Source of the DNA: Variovorax atrisoli 110B
GTDB taxonomy: Bacteria > Pseudomonadota > Gammaproteobacteria > Burkholderiales > Burkholderiaceae_C
Assembly (NCBI RefSeq): GCF_000382045.1
Contig: NZ_KB907450.1
Location: 434,001-498,000, forward strand
Length of the DNA stretch: 64,000 nucleotides
Direction: 5' to 3'
The notes below the pieces were generated by a model. The model was not told where the DNA came from and ran no database searches. It saw nothing but the letters and a program-made list of their open reading frames with translations. The position numbers were made by a program, and so were the translations under genes. Each line of letters starts with the position of its first letter. Position 1 is the first letter of the stretch. Positions 18,764-27,277 of this stretch are shown piece by piece.

Positions 18764-20161
18764 ATGACGACTTCCCCCAAGACCCGTGCCGAGCGCGACA
18801 CCTTCGGACCGATCGACGTTCCGGCCGACAAGCTGTGGGGCGCGCAGACGCAGCGCTCGCTGCAGAACTTCGACATCTCCGGCGAGCAGCAGCCGCGCGA
18901 GATCATCAAGGCGCTGGCCCAGGTCAAGCGCGCCTCCGCCGTGGTCAACCATGCGCTGGGCCTGCAGGACGAGAAGAAGACCCAGGCCATCGTGGCCGCG
19001 GCCGACGAAGTCATCGCCGGCAAGCACCCGGGCGAGTTCCCGCTGGTGGTCTGGCAGACCGGCTCTGGCACGCAGACCAACATGAACGTCAACGAGGTGC
19101 TGGCCAACCGCGCCAGCGAGATCCTCGGCGGCGAGCGCGGCGAAGGGCGCCTCGTGCACCCCAACGACGACGTGAACCGCAGCCAGTCGAGCAACGACGT
19201 GTTCCCGACGGCGATGCACGTGGCCGCCGTCGAGGCCATCACCCACAAGCTGCTGCCGGCCATCGGCAAGCTGCGCGCGACACTGGAGCAGAAGTCGAAG
19301 GACTTCGCCGACATCGTGAAGATCGGCCGCACCCACCTGCAGGACGCCACGCCCCTCACGCTGGGCCAGGAGTTCTCGGGCTATGTCGCTCAGCTCGCCC
19401 ATGGCGAGGCACATGTGCGCGCCGCGCTGCCGCACCTGTGCGAACTGGCGCTGGGCGGCACGGCCGTCGGCACTGGCCTCAACGCGCCCAAGGGCTATGC
19501 GGAACAGGTGGCAGCGGAGCTGGCGAAGCTCACCGGCCTGCCTTTCGTGACCGCGCCGAACAAGTTCGAGGCCATGGCCAGCGTCGATGCGCTGGTGCAC
19601 GCCCACGGCGCGCTGAAGACGCTGGCTGCCAGCATGAACAAGATCGCCAACGACGTGCGCTGGCTCGCCAGCGGCCCGCGCAGCGGCATCGGCGAACTGA
19701 GCATTCCCGAGAACGAGCCTGGCTCGTCGATCATGCCGGGCAAGGTCAACCCGACGCAGAGCGAAGCCGTGACGATGCTGGCCGCGCAGGTGTTCGGCAA
19801 CGACGTCGCCATCAACATCGGCGGCGCCTCGGGCAACTTCGAGCTGAACGTGTTCCGTCCGATGGTGGCGCACAACTTCCTGCAGAGCGTGCGCCTCCTG
19901 GCCGACGGCATGGTGAGCTTCAACGACCACTGCGCCGTGGGCATCGAGCCCAACCGCGAGCGCATCACCGAGCTGGTGCAGCGCTCGCTGATGCTGGTCA
20001 CGGCGCTCAACACGCACATCGGCTACGACAAGGCCGCCTTCATCGCCAAGAAGGCGCACAAGGAAGGCACCAGCCTGCGCGAGGCGGCGATCGCTTCGGG
20101 CCACCTGACGGCCGAGCAGTTCGACCAGTGGGTGGTGCCGGAGAACATGACCGGGCGTTGA
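18764..20161 (+). CDS. fumC: Fumarate hydratase class II
   Basis: This is an iron-independent homotetrameric fumarase of the aspartase/fumarase superfamily, 465 residues. The signature [11 protein letters not shown] is at about 319-329, the B-site-like [14 protein letters not shown] at about 127-140, and [10 protein letters not shown] at about 189-198. The ATG at 18764 has GGAG 9 bases upstream; longer in-frame readings lack family similarity. It is divergent from the proV operon and ends in a strong terminator. Confidence 0.96.
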   Translation: MTTSPKTRAERDTFGPIDVPADKLWGAQTQRSLQNFDISGEQQPREIIKALAQVKRASAVVNHALGLQDEKKTQAIVAAADEVIAGKHPGEFPLVVWQTGSGTQTNMNVNEVLANRASEILGGERGEGRLVHPNDDVNRSQSSNDVFPTAMHVAAVEAITHKLLPAIGKLRATLEQKSKDFADIVKIGRTHLQDATPLTLGQEFSGYVAQLAHGEAHVRAALPHLCELALGGTAVGTGLNAPKGYAEQVAAELAKLTGLPFVTAPNKFEAMASVDALVHAHGALKTLAASMNKIANDVRWLASGPRSGIGELSIPENEPGSSIMPGKVNPTQSEAVTMLAAQVFGNDVAINIGGASGNFELNVFRPMVAHNFLQSVRLLADGMVSFNDHCAVGIEPNRERITELVQRSLMLVTALNTHIGYDKAAFIAKKAHKEGTSLREAAIASGHLTAEQFDQWVVPENMTGR

Positions 20162-20181
20162 TCCGGCCAGCGCAAGCAAAC

Positions 20182-20207
20182 AAGGACCCGCGAGGGTCCT
20201 TTTTTTG
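20182..20207 (+). terminator. Intrinsic terminator after fumC
   Basis: AGGACCC/GGGTCCT forms a stem with a short loop, extended by A-T pairs, and is followed by seven or more T. Confidence 0.88.
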
Positions 20208-20221
20208 TTGTTGCCTGCGGC

Positions 20222-20839
20222 TCAGTAGCCGATGGTGTAGCGCTGGCGGGAATGCGCCGGCTTTTCCAGCTCGTCGATGAACGCGATCGCGTAGTCCGCG
20301 AAGGTGATCCAGCTGCGGCCTTCGGCGCTCACGAGCAGGTCGTCCTTGCCCAGTCGGAACTTGCCGGTGCGCTCGCCTTCGACGAATTCGGCCGAGGGCG
20401 AGAGGAAGGTCCAGTCCAGGTCCTTCTCGTTGCGCAGCGTGTCGAGGAACACGCCGCCGGCAGAGGCTTCGGCGCGGTACGCGTCGGGGAAGTTGGGCGT
20501 GTCGATCACCTTCAGGCCGGGCGCCGCGAACAGGCTGCCCGCGCCTCCGACGACCAGCAGGCGCTTCACGCCGGCACGCTTCGTCGGCTCGATGATGGCC
20601 GCGGGCGGCACGGTGGCGAAGTGCGCTGCGCTGAACACTGCGTCGTGGCCGGCAAGTGCCTTCTCGAGCGCTGCGCCGTCGAGCACGTCGAGGTCGACGG
20701 CCTTCACGTTGGCACGGCCCGCCAGCTTGGCGCTGGCCTTGCGGGCGATGGCGGTGACGGTGTGGCCGCGGCGCAGGGCCTCCTCGAGAAGCTGGCTGCC
20801 GGCACGTCCGGTGGCGCCGATGATGGCGATGTGGCTCAT
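20222..20839 (-). CDS. NAD(P)-binding atypical SDR oxidoreductase
   Basis: This is a 205-residue single-domain Rossmann protein of the NAD(P)H-binding (NmrA-like/atypical SDR) family. The dinucleotide motif GATGRAGSQLLEEAL is at residues 8-22, followed by the basic TAIARKASAK, consistent with NADP preference. VVGGAGSLF continues the fold. The substrate is unknown; relatives include flavin-reductase-like and quinone-reductase-like proteins. It is transcribed away from a LysR gene whose product probably controls it. Confidence 0.85.
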   Translation of the reverse strand: MSHIAIIGATGRAGSQLLEEALRRGHTVTAIARKASAKLAGRANVKAVDLDVLDGAALEKALAGHDAVFSAAHFATVPPAAIIEPTKRAGVKRLLVVGGAGSLFAAPGLKVIDTPNFPDAYRAEASAGGVFLDTLRNEKDLDWTFLSPSAEFVEGERTGKFRLGKDDLLVSAEGRSWITFADYAIAFIDELEKPAHSRQRYTIGY

Positions 20840-20880
20840 GGTGACTCCTGTGAAAGATCGGATGGGATGAGCCGCATCTT

Positions 20881-20907
20881 AGGTTTCTGCTTTCGAAAGA
20901 AATACCT
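20881..20907. promoter_or_regulatory. Palindromic operator between SDR and LysR genes
   Basis: The perfect core CTTTCGAAAG (20890-20899) is flanked by AGGT and ACCT, giving an imperfect dyad AGGT-N5-CTTTCGAAAG-N4-ACCT. It lies in the 104-base gap between the divergent genes, where a LysR regulator would bind. Confidence 0.55.
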
Positions 20908-20943
20908 CGATTTACGCGCTTGTTTATTCCTAGAATCGTTCGA

Positions 20944-21876
20944 ATGGACCGATTGAACGCAATGCGCGTGTTCGTTACCGTGGTCGATTCGGGCAGTCTT
21001 TCGGCCGCGGCCGACAAGCTCGACATGTCCCGCCCGGTCGTCACGCGCTATGTCGCCGAGCTGGAGCAATGGACCGGCGCGCGCCTGCTGCACCGCACGA
21101 CGCGCCGCCTGAGCCTCACTGCGGCGGGCGAGGAACTGCTGCCGCGATGCCGGCAGGTGCTGGAGCTCACGGGCGACATGCAGGCGGCGGTGCGCCATCC
21201 GGCGGAGGCGCCGCGAGGACAGCTTCGGATCACCACCGGCACTTCCTTCGCGCAGGCCCAGCTGGCCGATGCGATCGCGGATTACGTGCGGCTCCATCCG
21301 GCCGTGATGGTCGACCTGGTGCTGCTGGATCGCACCGTGAACCTGGTCGATGAGCGCATCGACCTTGCGATCCGCACCGCGGCCGAGATCGACCCCAACC
21401 TCATCGCACGCCGTCTCACGACCTGCCGTTCGGTGGTCTGCGCCTCACCGGCCTATCTGGCCCGGCATGGGCACCCGCAGCGCGTGGACGAACTGGCGCA
21501 GCGCAACTGCCTCACGCATTCGTATTTCGGCCGCAGCCTCTGGAACTTCACGCGAAAGAGCGACGGCGAGCCGGTGTCGGTGGCAGTCGACGGGAACGTG
21601 TCGGCGAACGACGCGGTCAGCCTGATGTCGCTGGCGCGCGCCGGCGCGGGCATCGCGATGCTGCCGACCTACCTGACTGCGCAGCGGGTACATGACGGGG
21701 AGCTGGTGCCGCTCTTCCCCGATTTCGAGCCGCAGGTGGTGGGCATGTATGCGGTGTACGCCTCGCGCAAGCACATGCCGGCCACGCTGCGCACGATGCT
21801 CGACTTCCTTGCCGAGCGCTTCTCCGACCCGCCCGCCTGGGACGTTGCATCGCAGGCAGGCCAGGGTAGGGGCTAG
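20944..21876 (+). CDS. LysR-family regulator, divergent to SDR
   Basis: This is a 310-residue transcription factor. The N-terminal winged helix-turn-helix is at about 1-60 (MRVFVTVVDSGSLSAAADKL, then SRPVVTRYVAELEQWTGARL). The LysR substrate-binding domain covers about 90-295. The ATG at 20944 (MDRLNAMRVF) is preferred to the TTG at 20920 because it matches the normal LysR start. It probably regulates the divergent oxidoreductase gene through the palindrome at 20881-20907. Confidence 0.9.
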   Translation: MDRLNAMRVFVTVVDSGSLSAAADKLDMSRPVVTRYVAELEQWTGARLLHRTTRRLSLTAAGEELLPRCRQVLELTGDMQAAVRHPAEAPRGQLRITTGTSFAQAQLADAIADYVRLHPAVMVDLVLLDRTVNLVDERIDLAIRTAAEIDPNLIARRLTTCRSVVCASPAYLARHGHPQRVDELAQRNCLTHSYFGRSLWNFTRKSDGEPVSVAVDGNVSANDAVSLMSLARAGAGIAMLPTYLTAQRVHDGELVPLFPDFEPQVVGMYAVYASRKHMPATLRTMLDFLAERFSDPPAWDVASQAGQGRG

Positions 21877-21882
21877 GGGAGA

Positions 21883-22518
21883 TCAGTGCGGGTCGGCGGG
21901 CGGATGGGCGGGCGCCATCAGCCGGTCGGTGTAGGCGATGGCCATCGCCGAGAACAGGAACGCGATGTGGATCACGGTCTGCGCGATCAGCACGCGGTCG
22001 GTGTAGTTGTCGGCGTTGATGAAGGTCTTCAGCAGGTGGATGGAGCTGATGCCGATGATGGCGGTGGCCAGCTTCACCTTGAGCACCGAGGCGTTCACGT
22101 GGCTCAGCCACTCGGGCTGGTCGCGATGGCCTTCGAGGTCCATGCGGCTCACGAAGGTCTCGTAGCCGCCCACGATCACCATGATGAGCAGGTTGGAGAT
22201 CATCACCACGTCGATCAGCGCGAGCACCACGAGCATGATGACCGTCTCGTTCAGCGTGCCCACGGGAGCCGTGGTCTTGTAGCCGATGCTGGTGATCAGC
22301 GCCTGCAGCGCCTCCTTGGAGCCGAAGGCGGCCTCCACCAGATGCAGCAGCTCGACCAGGAAGTGCACCACGTACACAGCCTGCGCCACGATCAGGCCCA
22401 GGTACAGCGGCAGCTGCAGCCAGCGGCTCGCGAAGATCAGCTTGGGCAGGGGGCGAAGCGGCGAACCACGGCGTGGTACGGGCGGGTTCCGGGTGTCGAA
22501 AGGTTCGGGAGCAGACAT
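21883..22518 (-). CDS. YqhA/UPF0114 family inner-membrane protein
   Basis: This is a 211-residue membrane protein. The run FASRWLQLPLYLGLIVAQAV and the later SSIHLLKTFINAD are characteristic of the UPF0114/YqhA family (TIGR00645 as I recall). Four hydrophobic segments are readable, at about 36-60, 90-118, 148-165 and 175-198. The family has no established biochemical role. It is convergent with the LysR gene, and its start is 163 bases from acs on the other strand. Confidence 0.85.
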   Translation of the reverse strand: MSAPEPFDTRNPPVPRRGSPLRPLPKLIFASRWLQLPLYLGLIVAQAVYVVHFLVELLHLVEAAFGSKEALQALITSIGYKTTAPVGTLNETVIMLVVLALIDVVMISNLLIMVIVGGYETFVSRMDLEGHRDQPEWLSHVNASVLKVKLATAIIGISSIHLLKTFINADNYTDRVLIAQTVIHIAFLFSAMAIAYTDRLMAPAHPPADPH

Positions 22519-22681
22519 CTGCAGTGCGGTTGTGGAGGACCGGGAATTCTAGGGGTGTCCCGGTGACGCACTCGTGATAACCCCGAGAGGGCCATCGAAC
22601 AGGCTCTAACATGGCACCCGTCAGTGACCCGTAAGTGGGTCCGCCGACATTACGGCCGCACCCATCCTGGAGACAAAGAGC

Positions 22682-24682
22682 ATGAGCAGCAGCGCATCTA
22701 AGAACATTGAATCCGTCCTGGTCGAGAACCGCGTCTTCCCGCCGGACGCCCGCGCCACGCAGGGCGCGCGCATTTCCGGCATGGCCGCCTACGAGGCCCT
22801 GTGCAAGGAGGCCGAGCAGGATTTCGAGGGTTTCTGGACCCGCCTGGCCAAGGACAACCTGAACTGGACCAAGCCCTTCACGAAGACGCTCGACGAATCG
22901 AATGCGCCGTTCGTCCAGTGGTTCGGCGATGGCGAGCTCAACGCCAGTGCCAACTGCCTCGACAGGCACATCGGCACCCCGGTCGAGAACAAGACCGCCA
23001 TCGTCTTCGAGGCCGACGACGGCGCCGTCACCAAGGTCACGTACAAGGAACTGCTCGCGCGCGTGAGCCAGTTCGCCAACGCGCTGAAGGCACGCGGCAT
23101 CAAGAAGGGCGACCGCGTCATCGTCTACATGCCCATGACCATCGAGGGCGTCGTCGCCATGCAGGCCTGTGCGCGCATCGGCGCCACCCACAGCGTGGTG
23201 TTCGGCGGCTTCTCTGCCAAGGCGCTGCAGGAGCGCATCATCGACGCGGGCGCGGTGGCCGTCATCACCGCCAACTACCAGCTGCGCGGCGGCAAGGAAC
23301 TGCCGCTGAAGGCCATCGTGGACGACGGCATCGCGCTGGGCGGCTGCGAGTCGATCAAGACCGTGCTGGTGTACGAGCGCACGCCCACCGCGTGGAACCG
23401 CGTCGAGGGGCGCGACATCACCTTCACCGAGGCGCTGAAGGGGCAGGGCACCGAATGCGCGCCCGTTGCTGTCAACGCCGAGCATCCGCTCTTCATCCTC
23501 TACACCTCGGGCTCCACCGGCAAGCCCAAGGGCGTGCAGCACTCCACCGGCGGCTACCTGCTGTGGGCGAAGCTCACGATGGACTGGACCTTCGACATCC
23601 GCCCCGAGGACGTGTTCTGGTGCACCGCCGACATCGGCTGGATCACCGGCCACACCTACGTCGCCTACGGCCCGCTCGCCGCCGGCGCGACGCAGGTGGT
23701 GTTCGAGGGCATCCCGACCTTCCCGCACGCGGGCCGCTTCTGGCAGATGATCGAGAAGCACAAGGTCAGCGTCTTCTACACGGCGCCCACCGCGATCCGC
23801 TCGCTCATCAAGGCGGCCGACGGCGACGAGAAGGTGCATCCGAAGAACTGGGACCTCACCAGCCTGCGCATCCTCGGTTCGGTAGGCGAGCCGATCAATC
23901 CCGAGGCCTGGATGTGGTACCACCGCAATGTGGGCGGCGAGCGCTGTCCCATCGTCGACACCTTCTGGCAGACCGAGACCGGCGGCCACGTCATCACGCC
24001 GCTGCCGGGCGCCACGCCGCTGGTGCCGGGCTCGTGCACGCTGCCGCTGCCGGGCATCATGGCCGCCATCGTCGACGAGACGGGCAAGGACCTGCCCAAC
24101 GGCGCGGGCGGCATGCTGGTCATCAAGCGGCCCTGGCCCTCGATGATCCGCACGATCTGGAACGACCCCGAGCGCTTCAAGAAGAGCTACTTCCCCGAGG
24201 AGATGGGCGGCACGATCTACCTCGCCGGCGACGGCGCGGTGCGCAGCGCCGACCGCGGCTACTTCCGCATCACCGGCCGCATCGACGATGTGCTGAACGT
24301 GTCGGGCCACCGCCTGGGCACGATGGAGATCGAATCGGCGCTGGTCGCCAAGACCGACCTGGTGGCCGAGGCCGCGGTGGTGGGCCGCCCCGACGACGTG
24401 ACCGGCGAGGCCGTGTGTGCCTTCGTCGTGCTCAAGCGCGCCCGCCCGACCGGCGAGGAAGCCAAGCAGATCGCCAACGAACTGCGCAACTGGGTCGCCA
24501 AGGAAATCGGCCCGATCGCCAAGCCCAAGGACATCCGCTTCGGCGACAACCTGCCCAAGACCCGTAGCGGCAAGATCATGCGCCGCCTTCTGCGCAGCAT
24601 CGCCAAGGGCGAGGCGATCACGCAGGACACCTCCACGCTGGAGAACCCTGCGATCCTGGAGCAGTTGTCGCAGACGAACTGA
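22682..24682 (+). CDS. acs: Acetyl-CoA synthetase
   Basis: It activates acetate to acetyl-CoA through acetyl-AMP. The product has 666 residues, the usual length for Acs. The AMP-binding P-loop-like motif is [11 protein letters not shown], the central motif is [10 protein letters not shown], and the regulatory lysine is Lys631 in TRSGKIMRR, the site acetylated by Pat-type enzymes in other bacteria. GGAG lies 12 bases before the ATG. The last 13 codons and stop are repeated twice downstream as part of a 129-bp tandem array. Confidence 0.97.
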   Translation: MSSSASKNIESVLVENRVFPPDARATQGARISGMAAYEALCKEAEQDFEGFWTRLAKDNLNWTKPFTKTLDESNAPFVQWFGDGELNASANCLDRHIGTPVENKTAIVFEADDGAVTKVTYKELLARVSQFANALKARGIKKGDRVIVYMPMTIEGVVAMQACARIGATHSVVFGGFSAKALQERIIDAGAVAVITANYQLRGGKELPLKAIVDDGIALGGCESIKTVLVYERTPTAWNRVEGRDITFTEALKGQGTECAPVAVNAEHPLFILYTSGSTGKPKGVQHSTGGYLLWAKLTMDWTFDIRPEDVFWCTADIGWITGHTYVAYGPLAAGATQVVFEGIPTFPHAGRFWQMIEKHKVSVFYTAPTAIRSLIKAADGDEKVHPKNWDLTSLRILGSVGEPINPEAWMWYHRNVGGERCPIVDTFWQTETGGHVITPLPGATPLVPGSCTLPLPGIMAAIVDETGKDLPNGAGGMLVIKRPWPSMIRTIWNDPERFKKSYFPEEMGGTIYLAGDGAVRSADRGYFRITGRIDDVLNVSGHRLGTMEIESALVAKTDLVAEAAVVGRPDDVTGEAVCAFVVLKRARPTGEEAKQIANELRNWVAKEIGPIAKPKDIRFGDNLPKTRSGKIMRRLLRSIAKGEAITQDTSTLENPAILEQLSQTN

Positions 24683-24940
24683 TCCGGGATCCGGCCGCAG
24701 GCCGGTGCGTGCGAAGCACGTGAGCAGGTGAAGACGGCACTCATATCGCGCAGCGATGTGATGTGCCGGCAGAACCCTGCGATCCTGGAGCAGTTGTCGC
24801 AGACGAACTGATCCGGGATCCGGCCGCAGGCCGGTGCGTGCGAAGCACGTGAGCAGGTGAAGACGGCACTCATATCGCGCAGCGATGTGATGTGCCGGCA
24901 GAACCCTGCGATCCTGGAGCAGTTGTCGCAGACGAACTGA
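24642..24940 (+). repeat. 129-bp tandem repeat copying the acs 3' end (2.3 copies)
   Basis: Units run 24642-24770 and 24771-24899, identical base for base, with a third partial copy of 41 bases at 24900-24940. Each unit starts with the last 41 bases of acs including the TGA. It continues with a spacer rich in hairpins: CCGGCC-GCA-GGCCGG, CGTGC-GAA-GCACG, and CATATCGC-GCA-GCGATGTG inside a CGGCAC/GTGCCG stem. 129 is 43 codons, so frames are kept. Confidence 0.95.
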
Positions 24941-25082
24941 GCAGTAGTGCTGTAGGACATGGCCGTTTATGCGGCCATTTGCGCCGAACGCGGCTCTTCG
25001 CTGAGGTAAAACCATCGGATCACCGCGCGCCTCGAAGCGCGCGAGTCCCAGATGTGTTCGATCTTTCCGAAGGAGGCCTGCA
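24941..25082. other. Intergenic stretch without visible gene
   Basis: Between the end of the tandem repeat and the 25083 gene I see no gene. It contains the ribosome site AAGGAGG for the next gene. Confidence 0.5.
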
Positions 25083-25583
25083 ATGGGCGTGAGATCCGCT
25101 TTTCTTTTCGTCGTCGTGCTGCTCATCGTGGCGCTTGCCGCGCTCAACTGGGGCACGCTGTCCACGCCCACCGAGGTGTGGCTGGGCTTCATGACCGTAT
25201 CGGCCCCGCTGGGCCTGATCATGCTGGGGCTGACCGCGGTGCTGGCGGCCTTCTTCCTCGTCTACGTGCTGTACCTGCACAGCTCGGTGCTGATCGACAC
25301 CAAGCGCCACACCAAGGAAATGCAGGCCCAGCGCGAGCTGGCCGACAAGGCGGAAGCCTCGCGCTTCACCGAGCTGCGCAACTTCCTGGAGGCGCAGGAA
25401 AACAAGCACATGGCGCAGAACGCAGAGCGCCAGTCAGCGATCCTCTCGCGGCTCGAGCAGCTCGAAACGGCGATCCGCCTGCGCTCGGACCAGACCGACA
25501 ACACCCTGGCCGCGCACATCGGCCAGCTCGAGGACCGCATCGAGCGCCGGCCGGTGCCGGTGGACATCAACCCGCAGATCTGA
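25083..25583 (+). CDS. LapA-like membrane protein with coiled coil
   Basis: This is a 166-residue protein with two membrane helices (about 5-22 and 40-66) joined by a short loop containing the LapA/DUF1049-like NWGTLSTPTEVWLGF. A long charged helix follows (about 70-160) with coiled-coil character (LADKAEASRFTELRNFLEAQ). Both ends should be cytosolic. LapA/LapB proteins act in lipopolysaccharide assembly control, but this similarity is limited to the membrane part, so function is open. A strong AAGGAGG lies 5 bases upstream of ATG. Confidence 0.75.
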   Translation: MGVRSAFLFVVVLLIVALAALNWGTLSTPTEVWLGFMTVSAPLGLIMLGLTAVLAAFFLVYVLYLHSSVLIDTKRHTKEMQAQRELADKAEASRFTELRNFLEAQENKHMAQNAERQSAILSRLEQLETAIRLRSDQTDNTLAAHIGQLEDRIERRPVPVDINPQI

Positions 25584-25607
25584 CGCGGCCGATGCCCGGG
25601 GGCGGGC

Positions 25608-25922
25608 TTACTTCGTCGACAGCACCCAGGCCGCGAGCTTCTTCGCGTCGGCCTCGCTGACCTGGTTGTTCGCCGGCATGGGCACCGGGCCCCACACGCC
25701 GGAGCCGCCCTTCATGATCTTGTTGGCGAGGGTGTCGACGGCACCCTTGTCGTCCTTGTACTTGGCAGCCACGTCCTTGAACGAGGGGCCGAGCACCTTG
25801 CGCTCGACCGCATGGCAGCTCATGCAGTTCTTCGACGTGGCCAGCGCCAGATCGGCGAAGGCAGGCGCGGCGAGCACGGTGAGGCCGAGGCCCAGGACTG
25901 CCGGCAGGAAGACTCTTTTCAT
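25608..25922 (-). CDS. Class I cytochrome c (c8/c551-like)
   Basis: This is a periplasmic electron carrier of 104 residues. The signal peptide is 1-23 (APAFA). Heme is bound at Cys33-X-X-Cys36-His37 (CMSCH), and Met82 in GPVPMPAN is the likely sixth ligand. The Trp77-Gly-Pro motif before it is typical of c8-type cytochromes. The ATG at 25920-25922 gives a standard precursor; the longer reading from 25985 is ignored. Confidence 0.93.
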   Translation of the reverse strand: MKRVFLPAVLGLGLTVLAAPAFADLALATSKNCMSCHAVERKVLGPSFKDVAAKYKDDKGAVDTLANKIMKGGSGVWGPVPMPANNQVSEADAKKLAAWVLSTK

Positions 25923-26026
25923 GGGTGTAATTGTTAGGGGCTGAGTTACATTCGTCTCAATGCGATTGTAGGTAGTGCCGTGCACGGCACCGGATGCGTT
26001 GCCAATACAACCCCGAGGGATTCGCG

Positions 26027-26281
26027 ATGTGGTTTCTGGGATTGGGCCTGCTTGCTCTGGCCCTCAAGTATTTCGAGATCGGCATGGTCGCCACCTGGAG
26101 CTGGTGGATCGTGCTGTCGCCGTTCGCAATGGCCGTCGCGTGGTGGGCCTGGGCCGATTCGTCGGGCTACACCAAGCGCAAGATCGTCGAGCGCGAAAAC
26201 CGCCGCAAGCAGGAGCGCATCGACCGGCAGAAGAACAACATGGGCATCAAGACCACGAACGGGCAGCGCCCGCGCCGCTGA
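26027..26281 (+). CDS. Small Trp-rich membrane protein
   Basis: This 84-residue protein has two hydrophobic stretches (MWFLGLGLLALALKYFEIGM and TWSWWIVLSPFAMAVAWWAW) and a basic tail (KRKIVERENRRKQERIDRQK). It fits the TIGR04438 family of Trp-rich proteins in Burkholderiales, which has no known role. The ATG at 26027 is supported by GAGGGA 6 bases upstream and by the family start; an in-frame upstream start at 25994 is rejected. Confidence 0.82.
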   Translation: MWFLGLGLLALALKYFEIGMVATWSWWIVLSPFAMAVAWWAWADSSGYTKRKIVERENRRKQERIDRQKNNMGIKTTNGQRPRR

Positions 26282-26338
26282 GCGGCCTCTCTCGTCCCGG
26301 CCCGGGTCTTCGCACCGAATGCATCACGCAGGCGTGCC

Positions 26339-27169
26339 ATGGACGAGGAAGCCACCACCCGCGCGCTGATCGTCTTCGGACTTTCGCTGGTGCTCGGCCC
26401 GGCCATCGGCGGGCTCGTGGGGTGGCTCAGGAACTTCTTCTGGGGCGTGGGAGTGGGCGCCTTGGTCATCGGCTGCGCAGGCCTTTACGGTGCTGCTTCG
26501 CTGGGCTGGAGCCGCTACCAGTCGATCGCCGGCACTGCCAGCGTGCGGGGCAGCCTGGTGGAGTTCGTCGACGAGCAGAACAAGGACAGCAAGGGCCGCG
26601 TCACGGTGTCGCGCGCGCCGGTCGTCGAATACGTCACGCCCGATGGCCAGAAACGCCGCGTCAAAGGCCTTGGCGGCGGCCTGGCGGACAAGGAATGGGG
26701 CGACCCGGTCGAAGTGCGCTACCGCGTGGCCGACCCCGCGCAGGCGCTGGTGGCCGATTTCCAGAACATGTGGGGCGGCGTCTGGGGGCTGGGCATCTTC
26801 GGAGCCTTTCCCGCGATGTTCGGCCTGTTCTTCATCGGCATGGCGCGCAGTGAAGCGCGCGAGAAGCAGGGCATCTACACCCGGCCGCAGCCGCGCGAAG
26901 CCACGCCAGGCCAGAAGCGCTGGCGCACGCGCGGCACCGTGTTCGCCAACCTCGTCTTCCTGGCCGGCTTCGCGCTCGTGTTCCTGTGGCCCGATCCGAG
27001 CCCGATGAAGCAGTTCGGCGCGGGTTTCACGACCATCGGCGCCGGCGCGATCCTGCACTTTCTCGTGCAGAGCCTTCCGCCGGCGATGGATTTCCAGTCG
27101 CGCAGCATCCTCGCGATCGTGGGCCTCGGCTTCATCGCCTTCGGCTACGGTGCCTGGATGATGGCTTAG
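26339..27169 (+). CDS. DUF3592-type membrane protein
   Basis: This is a 276-residue protein with about six hydrophobic segments. Two N-terminal helices (about 9-56) precede a soluble domain (about 60-140) with the DUF3592-like text VVEYVTPDGQKRRVKGLGGG, and then further helices up to the C-terminus. The function of the family is unknown. It follows the Trp-rich gene by 57 bases on the same strand. A strong hairpin (27232-27265) follows it. Confidence 0.78.
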   Translation: MDEEATTRALIVFGLSLVLGPAIGGLVGWLRNFFWGVGVGALVIGCAGLYGAASLGWSRYQSIAGTASVRGSLVEFVDEQNKDSKGRVTVSRAPVVEYVTPDGQKRRVKGLGGGLADKEWGDPVEVRYRVADPAQALVADFQNMWGGVWGLGIFGAFPAMFGLFFIGMARSEAREKQGIYTRPQPREATPGQKRWRTRGTVFANLVFLAGFALVFLWPDPSPMKQFGAGFTTIGAGAILHFLVQSLPPAMDFQSRSILAIVGLGFIAFGYGAWMMA

Positions 27170-27231
27170 ATGGGGCTCGCCCCCAGGCTCCGTGCACTTC
27201 GCGTCACTTCGCCAATTCCCTCTGGGCGGCG

Positions 27232-27268
27232 ACACCGGGGCCCGGCAAAGCCGGTTCCCCGGTGTTTC
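27232..27268. terminator. Hairpin terminator between convergent genes
   Basis: The outer stem ACACCGGGG (27232-27240)/CCCCGGTGT (27257-27265) contains an inner stem CCGGC-AAA-GCCGG. It serves the 26339 gene, and ilvD from the other side. The T run is short. Confidence 0.6.
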
Positions 27269-27277
27269 ACGCAGGGG

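Noticed and set aside
24642..24940. Possible CRISPR array
   Set aside because: The units are 129 bp, directly abutting, without variable spacers, and copy a gene end; no cas genes are near.
24259..24960. Minus-strand frame with a perfect 43-residue repeat ([14 protein letters not shown]...)
   Set aside because: The repeat is produced by the 129-bp DNA duplication (43 codons) and the rest is antisense to acs. It has no supported start.
21617..25222. A 1201-codon open frame on the minus strand over the LysR, yqhA and acs region
   Set aside because: It lies opposite acs and the LysR gene, has low-complexity His/Arg/Asp/Gly composition and no domain; it is a GC-bias shadow.
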